Below are positions 19,378 through 27,780 of a stretch of DNA of 64,000 bases, piece after piece. The translations under genes were made by a program, and so were the position numbers. Within the stretch, counting starts at the first letter, position 1, and each line of letters begins with the position of its first letter. Origin of the DNA: Streptomyces sp. A3M-1-3 (GTDB lineage: Bacteria; Actinomycetota; Actinomycetes; Streptomycetales; Streptomycetaceae); the NCBI RefSeq assembly GCF_024213665.1, contig NZ_JANAVP010000006.1, forward strand, positions 122,557 through 186,556, given 5' to 3'. The notes under the pieces are model-generated. The model was given only the letters and a program-made list of their open reading frames with translations, did no database searches and was not told the DNA's origin.

Positions 19378-20946
19378 GTGCATGACACTCCCGACACCTC
19401 GACGAGCCCGCCCTCGCGCTTCGGCGGAGAACCCCTCGTCCGCATACGCGGTCTCGGCAAGCGGTTCGGCGGCACCGTCGCGCTGGACGCGGTCGACCTC
19501 GACATCCACAGCGGCAGCGTCCTCGCCCTTCTCGGTCCCAACGGTGCGGGGAAATCCACCCTCATCAAGGTACTCGCCGGGGTCCACCACGCCGACGAGG
19601 GCGAGGTGACGGTGGCCGGGCACCCGCTCGGCTCCGACGCCGCCTCCCGGAACATGTCCTTCATCCACCAGGATCTCGGTCTCGTCGAGTGGATGACGGT
19701 CGCCGAGAACATCGCCCTGGGCACCGGCTACCCGCGCCGCTGCGGACTGGTCTCCTGGCGGCAGACCCGAGAGCGCTGTGCCGAGGCACTGCGGATCGTC
19801 GCCGGACACCTGGACGCCGACGCCCGGCCGGCCGACCTCGCCCCCGCCGAGCGCTCACTGGTCGCCATCGCCCGCGCCCTGGCGAAACGGGCGGAGCTCT
19901 TCATCCTCGACGAGCCGACCGCCACCCTCCCCGCCGCGGACTGCGCCCGGCTCTTCGACGTACTGCACGCCCTGCGCGACCGAGGGCACGGCATCCTCTA
20001 CGTCAGCCACCGGCTCGACGAGGTGTACAAGGTCGCCGACACCTTCGCCGTCCTGCGCGACGGCCACCTCGTCAGCCAAGGTCCGCTCGCCCCTTACAGC
20101 ACCGCTCGTCTGGTGCGTGACATCGTGGGCCGCGAACTGGCCGGCCACCGGCCCGCCACCGCCTCCGCATCCCCCTCCGTGCCCGCCGACAGCCCGCCCG
20201 TCCTGAGCCTCGACGGCGTGACGACCGACTGCACCGGGCCGGTCAGCCTGGACCTGCATGGCGGCGAGATCCTCGGCATGGTGGGCCTGACCGGCGCCGG
20301 CCACCGGCACCTGGGCCGCGCCCTCGCCGGCGCGCAGCCGATGCTCGGCGGGCGGGCGCTGCTCGACGGCCGTCCGTACCACCCGCGCACGGTCGCCGCC
20401 GCTCTCGACTCCGGCGTCGGTTTCGTGGCCGGCAACCGTCAGGAGGAGGGCTGCGCCGCCGAACTGACCGTACGGGAGAACTTCCTGGCCAACCCCCGGG
20501 CAGCCGGCGTGCCGACGTGGCACTGGATCAGTCCCCGGCGCGAACGTGCCGAGGCCACCGCCCTGATCGAGCGGTTCTCGGTGCACCCCCGCAACAGCGA
20601 GGTTCCGATCGCCACCCTGTCCGGCGGCAATCAGCAGAAGGTCATGGTCGGCCGGTGGCTCCGGGTGAGCCTGCGCCTGCTGATCCTCGAAGAGCCGACC
20701 GCCAGTGTGGACGTCGGCGCCAAGGCCGCGATCCACCGTCTCCTCGACGACGCGCTGGCCGACGGCCTGGCGGTACTGCTCATCTCCACCGATTTCGAGG
20801 AGGTCGCCCAGGTGTGCCACCGCGCGCTGGTGTTCGTCCGCGGGACCGTAGCAGCCGAGCTGACGGGTGAAGCCCTGAGCGTCACCGAACTCACCCGCAC
20901 TGCCTCGGCCATGCCCGCGATCACCGGAACCGCGGCGAGCCGGTGA
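19378..20946 (+). CDS. Ribose/galactose-type ABC importer, double ATPase
   Basis: 522 residues starting at GTG 19378, with two fused ATPase domains as in RbsA/MglA. The first half has Walker A GPNGAGKST near 57-65, a degenerate signature APAERSLVAIARAL and Walker B LFILDEPTA. The second half has the usual altered P-loop GLTGAGHRHLG near 302-312, an intact signature LSGGNQQKVMVGRWL near 415 and LLILEEPTA. The asymmetric second P-loop is normal in this family. It powers uptake of a monosaccharide or similar polar compound with the permease and binding protein that follow. Confidence 0.92.
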   Translation: MHDTPDTSTSPPSRFGGEPLVRIRGLGKRFGGTVALDAVDLDIHSGSVLALLGPNGAGKSTLIKVLAGVHHADEGEVTVAGHPLGSDAASRNMSFIHQDLGLVEWMTVAENIALGTGYPRRCGLVSWRQTRERCAEALRIVAGHLDADARPADLAPAERSLVAIARALAKRAELFILDEPTATLPAADCARLFDVLHALRDRGHGILYVSHRLDEVYKVADTFAVLRDGHLVSQGPLAPYSTARLVRDIVGRELAGHRPATASASPSVPADSPPVLSLDGVTTDCTGPVSLDLHGGEILGMVGLTGAGHRHLGRALAGAQPMLGGRALLDGRPYHPRTVAAALDSGVGFVAGNRQEEGCAAELTVRENFLANPRAAGVPTWHWISPRRERAEATALIERFSVHPRNSEVPIATLSGGNQQKVMVGRWLRVSLRLLILEEPTASVDVGAKAAIHRLLDDALADGLAVLLISTDFEEVAQVCHRALVFVRGTVAAELTGEALSVTELTRTASAMPAITGTAASR

Positions 20947-22004
20947 ACCCCTCGTCCTCGCCTCGATCCCTGCTGGGGTACCTGCACGGGCAGTTCATCG
21001 GCACCTACGGCCTTCTGACCCTCACCGCCCTGCTCTTCCTGATCTTCTCCGTCACCCTGCCGGACACCTTTCCCACACTGGACAACGTCTCCTCGATCCT
21101 CTCCAACCAGTCGATCCCCGCCATCCTCGCGCTCGGCGCGACGATCCCCATCGTGACCGGCAAGTTCGACCTGTCCATCGGCTACGGTCTCGGCCTGGCC
21201 CACGTCATGGTGATGCAGCTCATCGTCAACGAGGGCTGGCCCTGGCCGCTCGCATGCCTCGTGGTCGTCCTCGGAGGGGCGGTGGCCGGCGCTCTGAACG
21301 GTGTCATCGTCGAGTTCGCCCAGATCGACTCCTTCATCGCCACCCTCGGCACCGGCAGCATGATGTACGCCGTCACCGGCTGGATCACCGAAGGAAGCCG
21401 GATCGTCCCCGGCCCGGACGGCCTTCCGGCCGCCTTCACCGGCATCTACGACTCCAGGTTCCTCGGCCTGCCGGTACCCGCCTACTACGTCCTCGCCGTC
21501 GTCATCGCCCTCTGGCTGGTGCTGGAGCGGTTGCCACTCGGCCGCTACCTGTATGTCATCGGCTCCAACCCCCGCGCCGCCGGCATCATCGGCATCCCCA
21601 CCCGCACGTACTCGGTCTACGCCTTCGCCGGATCGGGCCTAGTCGTCGGCTTCGCCGGTGTCCTCCTCGCAGCGCAGCAGCAGACCGGCAACCCGACTGT
21701 CGGCCTGGACTATCTGCTGCCCGCCTTCGTCGGCGCCCTGCTTGGCTCCACCGCGATCAGGCCGGGCCGCCCCAACGCCCTGGGCACCGTCGTGGCCGTC
21801 GCCGTACTCGCCGTCGGCCTCGCCGGCATCGGCCAGCTCGGCGCCCAGTTCTGGGCCACCCCGCTGTTCAACGGCGGCACTTTGCTCATCGCGGTCGGCC
21901 TGGCCGGCTACTCGGGCCGCCGGCGGCTGCGCACCGGCGCCACCGCGACCCGCCAGTCGCTCGCGAAGCAGTCGGCCGCACCGACGAAAGACGGCCCCCC
22001 GTAG
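20943..22004 (+). CDS. Ribose-type ABC importer permease
   Basis: 353 residues from GTG 20943, overlapping the ATPase stop (GTGA). Eight to ten hydrophobic segments are visible, with the family block VTGKFDLSIGYGLGLAHVMV near 75-95 (the D-L-S-x-G motif of BPD_transp_2 permeases). A later ALGRYLYVIGSNPRAAGIIG-like block (residues near 200-218) is also typical. It forms the membrane channel as a homodimer with the double ATPase. The C-terminal 25 residues are basic and polar. Confidence 0.92.
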   Translation: MNPSSSPRSLLGYLHGQFIGTYGLLTLTALLFLIFSVTLPDTFPTLDNVSSILSNQSIPAILALGATIPIVTGKFDLSIGYGLGLAHVMVMQLIVNEGWPWPLACLVVVLGGAVAGALNGVIVEFAQIDSFIATLGTGSMMYAVTGWITEGSRIVPGPDGLPAAFTGIYDSRFLGLPVPAYYVLAVVIALWLVLERLPLGRYLYVIGSNPRAAGIIGIPTRTYSVYAFAGSGLVVGFAGVLLAAQQQTGNPTVGLDYLLPAFVGALLGSTAIRPGRPNALGTVVAVAVLAVGLAGIGQLGAQFWATPLFNGGTLLIAVGLAGYSGRRRLRTGATATRQSLAKQSAAPTKDGPP

Positions 22005-22048
22005 CACATGTCAGCCCACCTCTAGCGCGCACCTGCGTCAGGAGCACC

Positions 22049-23185
22049 GTGTACCCGAACCGCAAGACCGCCCTCACAGCCGCAACCCTGCTGGCAGCAG
22101 CCGCCACCGTCGTCGCCGGTTGCGAGCGCGGCCCGTCGAACGGCACCGGGCCATCGGCTGCCGGTTGCCCGGCCGCCCTTGAGAAGGCGAAGGCGGCCGT
22201 TCAGCGGGCCGAGAACACCAACACCTCCTGGAACGGCCCCACGAGCGGCCCCGCGGCGGTTCCCGACAGGACCATCGTCTACGTCGCGCAGACCATGACC
22301 AACCCTGGCGTCGCAGGCGTCGCGAAGGGCGTCAGGGATGCCGCGAAGGTCATCGGCTGGAAGGTCCGGGTGATCGATGGGGAGGGCACCCCGGCCGGCA
22401 TCCAGGCAGCACTCAGCCAGGCCATCACCCTCAAGCCCTCGGGCATCGTCATCGGCGGCTTCGACCCCCAACTGACCTCGCAACAGGTGGCGCGGGCCCA
22501 GGCGGCGCACATCCCGCTCATCGGCTGGCACGCGGTCCGTTCCGCCGGCCCAAGCAAGAGCCCCAGGCTCTTCACCAACATCACCACGAAGGTGGAGGAC
22601 GTGGCGAAGATCAGTGCGGACTGGGTCATCGCTCGGTCGGGCGGCGGCGCCGGAGTCGTCGTCTTCACCGATGACTCGATCCCGTTCGCCAGAAACAAGT
22701 CCGAACTGATCAGGCAGGAGCTCGCCACCTGCTCCGGCGTGAAGCTCCTGGCGTACGAGAACATCCCGATTCCGGACGCGAGCCACCGCACCCCCCAGGA
22801 GGTCTCCTCCCTCCTGTCCCGCTTCCGGAACAAGTGGACCTACTCCGTCGCCATCAACGACCTCTACTTCGCCGACGCCGCCCCGGCCCTCCGCGCCGCC
22901 GGAAAGCCGGGCGCCGGGCCTCCCTTCAGCATCGGCGCGGGCGACGGCGATCCCTCCGCCTTCCAGCGCATCAACAGCGGGCAGTTCCAGGCCGCCACCG
23001 TCCCCGAGCCGCTCTCGCAGCAGGGATGGCAAACCATCGACGAGTTCAACCGCGCCTTCGCCGGCCGACCCGCCAGCGGCTACGTAGCCCCCGTCCACAT
23101 CGCCACGGCCGACAACAGCAGCGGGGCCACTTCCTGGGACCCGCCGGGGTACCGCGAGGCGTACAAGGGCATCTGGCGCAAGTAA
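22049..23185 (+). CDS. Substrate-binding lipoprotein of the ribose-type importer
   Basis: 378 residues from GTG 22049, chosen because AGGAG lies 5 nt upstream and the start gives a clean lipoprotein signal (RKTALTAATLLAAAATVVAG then Cys-25). The rest is a periplasmic-binding-protein type 1 fold: TIVYVAQTMTNPGVAGVAKG near 72, PSGIVIGGFDP near 132 and AGVVVFTDDS near 204. In Gram-positive bacteria it is tethered outside the membrane and delivers ligand to the permease. It is the last gene of the three-gene importer, and the right part of the island begins just after it. Confidence 0.9.
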   Translation: MYPNRKTALTAATLLAAAATVVAGCERGPSNGTGPSAAGCPAALEKAKAAVQRAENTNTSWNGPTSGPAAVPDRTIVYVAQTMTNPGVAGVAKGVRDAAKVIGWKVRVIDGEGTPAGIQAALSQAITLKPSGIVIGGFDPQLTSQQVARAQAAHIPLIGWHAVRSAGPSKSPRLFTNITTKVEDVAKISADWVIARSGGGAGVVVFTDDSIPFARNKSELIRQELATCSGVKLLAYENIPIPDASHRTPQEVSSLLSRFRNKWTYSVAINDLYFADAAPALRAAGKPGAGPPFSIGAGDGDPSAFQRINSGQFQAATVPEPLSQQGWQTIDEFNRAFAGRPASGYVAPVHIATADNSSGATSWDPPGYREAYKGIWRK

Positions 23186-23195
23186 CTGATCGTTT

Positions 23196-23353
23196 GGCCC
23201 GCCGTTCGTATCCGTCTCCGAACGCATCGTCATATACCGCTCGCTCGATGTCGAGGAATGGCTGCACAGGCGCCGCGTCGAGCCCCGCCTGGCGGCTTGA
23301 TGGCGCACATGGAAACCCGTACCCATCGGCGTCCTGCTCTCCACCGACGTTGA
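23196..23353 (+). pseudogene. Excisionase C-terminus plus integrase start relic
   Basis: 23196-23300 encodes PPFVSVSERIVIYRSLDVEE then WLHRRRVEP and a stop, matching the C-terminal half of the small winged-helix excisionases (HTH_17 type, RxIRYRxxDVExWL) that precede integrase genes in actinobacterial elements. The stop overlaps an ATG (TGATG at 23298-23302) opening MAHMETRTHRR, similar to actinobacterial integrase N-termini, but this stops after 17 codons. The rest of the integrase is gone. 23354-23589 shows no recognisable gene. Confidence 0.55.
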
Positions 23354-23589
23354 ATACCGACCCGATGGAGCGACCCCCTACCGAGGCCGTGTCCGATGGG
23401 ACAGGCGCTTGTGTTGTGCTCGCGCTCGGGGCCGAGTCACCACCCAGCACCAGCTGCACCCTGCACCCGATCCGCCCTGGCCGTCGGCACGGTTACGTTG
23501 GCACACTCCACGTGGTCCGCGCCCCACGCACGCTGCTGTTACCGCGGTGGCGCCAGATCCCGCTGACCCGGTTCAAGAAGCCCCCGGAC

Positions 23590-23612
23590 GTGGTCCCCAA
23601 CCGGTCCCCAAG
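23590..23612 (+). repeat. 23-bp motif shared by both island ends (right copy)
   Basis: Counterpart of 13998-14020 with one mismatch, 61 bp inside the 3' end of the intact tRNA-Pro at the right border. Confidence 0.7.
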
Positions 23613-23620
23613 AATGATCA

Positions 23621-23654
23621 AGGGGCCGTTTCAGATCACTCTGAAACGGCCCCT
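23621..23654 (-). terminator. Hairpin terminator after tRNA-Pro (copy 2)
   Basis: Perfect 14-bp stem AGGGGCCGTTTCAG/CTGAAACGGCCCCT with a 6-nt loop, 19 nt past the tRNA 3' end. Its sequence differs from the terminators at the other two tRNA-Pro sites, as expected if it came with the inserted element. Confidence 0.8.
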
Positions 23655-23673
23655 GACCGTCGACTTCGAAAAG

Positions 23674-23747
<74 letters not shown>

Positions 23748-23860
23748 ATGCCCGCTGACCTGGGGTTTCCCCCGGCCGAACACGCACGGAAACAATACCG
23801 CACTTCCACGAGTGGTCGCGCACCGCTTTTTCGTCTCGCTGATCGCCGTACGACTGGCGC

Positions 23861-23891
23861 TTGACCTCAAGCAAACTTGAGGTTGCACGCT
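23861..23891 (+). promoter_or_regulatory. SoxR-type box and promoter for the transketolase genes
   Basis: CCTCAAGCAAACTTGAGG (23865-23882) is a perfect 7-4-7 palindrome and fits the SoxR box form CCTCAAG-N4-CTTGAGG. TTGACC (23861-23866) with a 19-bp spacer would place a weak -10 at 23886-23891 (CACGCT). Transcription would then begin at or beside the ATG at 23899, which has no Shine-Dalgarno sequence, so the mRNA may be leaderless. Confidence 0.7.
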
Positions 23892-23898
23892 GTCCGGC

Positions 23899-24603
23899 AT
23901 GACGCAGACGACGTTCCCACGCACCTACCGTTACGAAGATCTGCCCGCGCTGATGGGGCTCATGACCGGCGACGAGAAGCACGGACCGGCCGCCACCTCC
24001 ACCCTCGACGCCCTCTGGGTGCTGTACGACCGGGTGCTGGGGGTGACGCCGGCGACTGCGCAGTCCGCCCAGCGCGACCGGTTCCTGCTGTCCAAGGGGC
24101 ACGGCCCGATGGCGTACTACGCGGTGCTCGCCGCCAAGGGGTTCTTCCCGGTGGAGTGGCTGCCGGGCTTCGGTTCGTACGACTCACCACTCGGCCACCA
24201 CCCGGACCGTGTCCTCGTTCCCGGGGCCGAGATCGGCAGCGGCTCGCTGGGCCACGGGCTGCCGCTCGCCGTGGGCACCGCGCTCGGGCTGCGCGCGCAG
24301 GGGCTGACCGACCCCGGCGTGTGGGTCCTGGTCGGTGACGCCGAGCTGGACGAGGGCAGCAACCACGAGGCGCTCGCGTACGCCGGCCCGGCCGGTCTGG
24401 AGCGGTTGCACACCCTGGCCATCGACAACGCCTCGGCCACCCATGGCTGGCCCGGCGGTATCGCCGCCCGCTTCGAGGCGGCCGGCTGGTCGGCCGAGAC
24501 CGTCGACGGCCGCGACCACGCGGCGCTGTACGCCGCATTCACCGCACCGCATCCGGGCCGGCCGCGGGCTGTGGTCGCCCGCGTCGAGCCCAAGACCGCC
24601 TGA
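23899..24603 (+). CDS. Transketolase, N-terminal (TPP-binding) subunit
   Basis: 234 residues from ATG 23899. It matches the N-terminal half of a split transketolase: LSKGHGPMAYYAVLAAKGFF near 70-89, GSLGHGLPLAVGTALG near 115 and a TPP motif GDAELDEGSNHEA near 147 (a variant of GDGExxEG). With the next gene it would form an alpha2-beta2 enzyme moving two-carbon ketol units between sugar phosphates in the pentose phosphate pathway or a specialised ketol transfer. A SoxR-type box overlaps its promoter, suggesting induction with redox stress; that is inference. Confidence 0.9.
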   Translation: MTQTTFPRTYRYEDLPALMGLMTGDEKHGPAATSTLDALWVLYDRVLGVTPATAQSAQRDRFLLSKGHGPMAYYAVLAAKGFFPVEWLPGFGSYDSPLGHHPDRVLVPGAEIGSGSLGHGLPLAVGTALGLRAQGLTDPGVWVLVGDAELDEGSNHEALAYAGPAGLERLHTLAIDNASATHGWPGGIAARFEAAGWSAETVDGRDHAALYAAFTAPHPGRPRAVVARVEPKTA

Positions 24604-24664
24604 CTCGTCCCCCCGACCGCCTGAGTCGTCCCCCGAAAGACCACTCCGAAAGGTTCTCCCCGCC

Positions 24665-25564
24665 ATGGACACCATGCGTGAGCGTTTCACCTCCACCCTC
24701 TCCCGGCTCCTCGACGAGGACCCGCGGCTCGCGGTGGTCCTCGCCGACATTGGCGCCGACGGCTTCCAGCAGGCACGGCAGCAGCACCCGGACCGGGTGA
24801 TCAACGTCGGGATCCGCGAGCAGCTGCTGATCGGTACGGGCGGCGGGCTCGCCCTCACCGGAATGCGCCCGGTCATGCACACCTTCGCAAGCTTCCTTGT
24901 CGAGCGGCCGTTCGAGCAGGTCAAGCTGGACTTCGGCCACCAGGGCGTGGGTGGGATCCTGGTCAGCGCGGGCGGTTCGTACGACTGGCCGGCCGGCGGG
25001 TTCACGCACATGGCACCGGGCGATGTGGCGCTGCTCGACACCCTGGACGGCTGGACCGTCCATGTGCCCGGCCATCCCGACGAGGCCGAGACGCTGCTGC
25101 GGCACGCGGCGGCCGCCGGGGACGACAAGGTGTACGTCCGGCTGTCGATGCAGTCCAACGCGACACCGAGGCCGGTCGACGGGACCGGGTTGCTGACCGT
25201 GCGCGAGGGGCGCGGCGGTGTGGTCGTCGCGGTGGGGCCGATGCTCGACCACGTCCTCGCGGCGGTCGAGGGGCTGGACGTGACCGTGCTGTACGCGACG
25301 ACCGTGCGGCCCTTCGACGGTGACGCGCTGCGGGCGGCGGCCGGCCGGGGCCGCGCGGACGTCGTGATCGTCGAGCCGTATCTGGCGGGCACGTCGGCCG
25401 CGGCCGCGGGCGACGCGCTCATCGACACTCCGCACCGGGTGCTGGGGCTCGGCGTGCAGCGGCAGGAGCTGCGCCGTTACGGTCAGCTGCCCGAGCACCT
25501 CGCGGCCCACGGGCTGGACCCCGCCACGCTGCGCGAGCGGATCACGGGCTTCCTGGCCCGGTGA
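24665..25564 (+). CDS. Transketolase, C-terminal (pyrimidine-binding) subunit
   Basis: 299 residues from ATG 24665, preceded by GAAAGG (24647-24652) and 61 bp after the N-terminal subunit. VINVGIREQLLIGTGGGLAL near 47-66 carries the catalytic Glu that activates TPP. FASFLVERPFEQVKLDFGHQ near 77 and the C-terminal transketolase domain (VVVAVGPMLDHVLAAVEGL near 190) complete it. It works only with the preceding subunit, since the diphosphate-binding half is encoded there. Confidence 0.9.
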   Translation: MDTMRERFTSTLSRLLDEDPRLAVVLADIGADGFQQARQQHPDRVINVGIREQLLIGTGGGLALTGMRPVMHTFASFLVERPFEQVKLDFGHQGVGGILVSAGGSYDWPAGGFTHMAPGDVALLDTLDGWTVHVPGHPDEAETLLRHAAAAGDDKVYVRLSMQSNATPRPVDGTGLLTVREGRGGVVVAVGPMLDHVLAAVEGLDVTVLYATTVRPFDGDALRAAAGRGRADVVIVEPYLAGTSAAAAGDALIDTPHRVLGLGVQRQELRRYGQLPEHLAAHGLDPATLRERITGFLAR

Positions 25565-25573
25565 CGGATCCGC

Positions 25574-25936
25574 TCAGCTCGCCGCCGATCTGCCCAACTC
25601 CGGGTGCGCGTCGGCCAGTCTGCGCGGGGCGACCTGCAACCAGGCGTCGACGAGGACGGCCCGGAGCTCGCCCTCGTCCTCCAGGGCCGCCAGCCGCACC
25701 CGCAGCCAGGCGTAGTTGTCGTCGTGCCCCTCGCGTACGAAGAACTTCTCCGGCTCGGCGCCGATCAGCTCGGCCCGGTCCTCCTTGGGGCACTTGAAGC
25801 CCATCGACGCGTCGTCGTCGGCGAGGGCGGCGAAGATCTTGCTCGCGACGCGGAAGGTGGGCATGCCCCAGGAGAGCTTCTCCGACGTGTCGGGAAGCGA
25901 GAGCGCGATCGTACGTACATCGTCAGCGGTGGCCAT
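25574..25936 (-). CDS. MmcQ/YjbR family protein
   Basis: 120 residues from ATG 25936. The order VRTIALSLPDTSEKLSWGMP, FRVASKIFAALADDD and NYAWLRVRLAALEDEGELR matches the small MmcQ/YjbR fold (CyaY-like). These proteins are widespread and have been suggested to bind DNA or small ligands, without a settled function. It converges with the transketolase gene with only 9 bp between them. Confidence 0.85.
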   Translation of the reverse strand: MATADDVRTIALSLPDTSEKLSWGMPTFRVASKIFAALADDDASMGFKCPKEDRAELIGAEPEKFFVREGHDDNYAWLRVRLAALEDEGELRAVLVDAWLQVAPRRLADAHPELGRSAAS

Positions 25937-26292
25937 CCAACGTCTCCGTTCCGGCGGGCGGGAACTACGGTCCGGAAACGACCGTAGCCCGCCCCACTGA
26001 CACTCGCCCGGTCCTGCCTGCCTCCCGGCCTGGTGGGCGTATGGGGGTCTACGGCGTCATCGGCGCGAAGCGGGTGTCCGACCGTGCCGTCCGCCTTCCC
26101 GGCGGGCGGCGCGCGCTGCGGGTGCGCGGAGTTGAGACATCGGCGTCCTGGGAAGTGGGGTGCCCAGCGTTGATCACCGGACACACACAGTAGTCGGCAA
26201 AGACCGCCCGCCGATGGGCAGTTGACAGACTTCCGCGCCGCACTTCCCGCTCTGGTACGACTCCTCGTACGACAGCCCGAATATGCCAGTGG
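25937..26292. other. Intergenic stretch without a recognised gene
   Basis: 356 bp between two minus-strand genes. I see no convincing ORF on either strand, no tRNA-like structure and no strong terminator hairpin. It probably holds the promoter of the MmcQ/YjbR gene and the 3' region of the metallo-hydrolase gene. Confidence 0.5.
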
Positions 26293-27534
26293 CTACGCGG
26301 ACGTGACGGCTTCGGGTTCGCCGGTACCGGCCGGCGAACCACCGGACTCGGCGGCGGGCTCGTCGGCCGACTCCTGGGCGGACTCCGCGGCCGGCTCCGC
26401 GGCGGTCGCGGGCCATCCGCCGGCCGGCACCCGCGCGACGGCGCGCCACCAGGGCGCGGCCGGGACACGGGCGGTGTTCGGCTCGAACGGCTCGCCGGGG
26501 CGCGGCAGCGCGATCGCGGCACCGGCCTGCGCGGCCGCCTCGACCGTCCCCTCGCCGGGTTCGGCCCACGGGTGCGGCGCGAGAATGAAGGTGCCCCAGT
26601 GGATGGGCAGCATCGTGCCCGACGGCCGGCCGCCCTGGAGGTCCAGATGCGCCCGCATGCCTTCCGCCGGAGTCATGTGAATGTCCGGCCAGAACTCGCT
26701 GTACGCGCCGATCTGGATCATCGTGGCGTCGAACGGACCGTACTCGGCACCGATGTCCTTGAAACCGGAGAAGTATCCGGTGTCGCCGCTGTGGTAGATC
26801 CGGTGCTCGGGTCCGGCGACGACCCACGAGGCCCAGAGGGTGTGCTGCTGGTTGCGCAGGCCGCGTCCGCAGAAGTGCCGGGCGGGGGTCGCGGTCAGGC
26901 TCAGCCCGGCGACCTTGACGGTGTCGTTCCAGTCGAGCTCGTGGATACGGTCGGCCGGCACGCCCCAGCACTCGAGATGGGCGCCGACGCCGAGCGGTAC
27001 GGCGAAGACCGTGCCGGTGCCGGCCAGGCCGCGGATCGTGGGCAGGTCGAGATGGTCGTAGTGATCATGCGAGATGACGACGACGTCGACCGGGCCGAGG
27101 GCGGCGAGCGGCACGGGAACGGGGTGCAGGCGCTTCGGTCCGGCGAAGGCGAAGGGGGAGCAGCGGTCGCCCCACACCGGGTCGAACAGCACCCGGCGGC
27201 CGTCGATCTCGGCGAGCACGCTCGAATGCCCCATCCAGGTCAGCCGCAAGCCCGAGACAGGCGGTTTGGCGAGGTCGGCGAGGGTGGTCGGGTGGACCGG
27301 AATGGCGCCCGCCGGGGCACGTCGGACCCGCTCCTCCTTACGGAAGTAGATCTTCGCGAACTCCGTCATCGAACCGGTCGGCCGCGTCCGGGCGCCGACC
27401 GGGTTCTGGAAGACTCCGTCCGCGAAGTTCGGCGAGCGGCGGATCCGCTCCATCCGTACTCCGGCCGGATCCGCGCCGAAGGCAGCGGGCCGCAGGGCAC
27501 GGAGCCCGGAACGCAGGGATCTGGAGCCGGTCAC
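26293..27534 (-). CDS. Metallo-beta-lactamase-fold hydrolase (NAPE-PLD/UlaG-like)
   Basis: 413 residues from GTG 27534, chosen because AGGAGG sits 5 nt upstream; an ATG 22 codons earlier lacks such a site. The metal motif SHDHYDHLD (HxHxDH) lies near residue 157. RHFCGRGLRNQQHTLWASWV near 220, YHSGDTGYF near 247 and MLPIHWGTF near 310 follow the N-acylphosphatidylethanolamine phospholipase D-like subgroup. It probably hydrolyses a phosphodiester or lactone with two zinc ions. The last 45 residues are a low-complexity Ala/Glu/Ser tail. Confidence 0.88.
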   Translation of the reverse strand: MTGSRSLRSGLRALRPAAFGADPAGVRMERIRRSPNFADGVFQNPVGARTRPTGSMTEFAKIYFRKEERVRRAPAGAIPVHPTTLADLAKPPVSGLRLTWMGHSSVLAEIDGRRVLFDPVWGDRCSPFAFAGPKRLHPVPVPLAALGPVDVVVISHDHYDHLDLPTIRGLAGTGTVFAVPLGVGAHLECWGVPADRIHELDWNDTVKVAGLSLTATPARHFCGRGLRNQQHTLWASWVVAGPEHRIYHSGDTGYFSGFKDIGAEYGPFDATMIQIGAYSEFWPDIHMTPAEGMRAHLDLQGGRPSGTMLPIHWGTFILAPHPWAEPGEGTVEAAAQAGAAIALPRPGEPFEPNTARVPAAPWWRAVARVPAGGWPATAAEPAAESAQESADEPAAESGGSPAGTGEPEAVTSA

Positions 27535-27685
27535 GGGGCCTCCTGGGACGGTTCGGTCGGGGACGGTTCGGTTCGTCGGTTCGAATGATGTCCGTGTCAC
27601 AGCATTATGAGCGGCGGCAGTGACAGCGCCGTTCCGTCATGACCGTGACAACGTCTGTACCGCGTCCAGGATTCCTGCTGCCGCG

Positions 27686-27736
27686 TTGACAGCGGCGTAC
27701 CGATCTTCTGATACTGAACGGCGATTCAGTTAGAAT
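27686..27736 (+). promoter_or_regulatory. Promoter overlapped by an inverted repeat
   Basis: TTGACA (27686-27691), a 17-bp spacer and TGATAC (27709-27714) form a promoter candidate. The inverted repeat ACTGAACGGCGATTCAGT (27713-27730; 6-bp arms) overlaps its -10 end, and TAGAAT follows at 27731. Such repeats are typical operators for TetR-family repressors. The TetR gene at 29835, in the same gene run, is a candidate binder. Confidence 0.5.
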
Positions 27737-27780
27737 TCGAGAGTTTCCGCCCGACCGCGCCCGTCCTGCCTGGAGGCACT

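Noticed and set aside
23874..23883. Shine-Dalgarno site (TTGAGG) for the transketolase start
   Set aside because: It is part of the SoxR-like palindrome and too far (over 15 nt) from the ATG; a leaderless start fits better.
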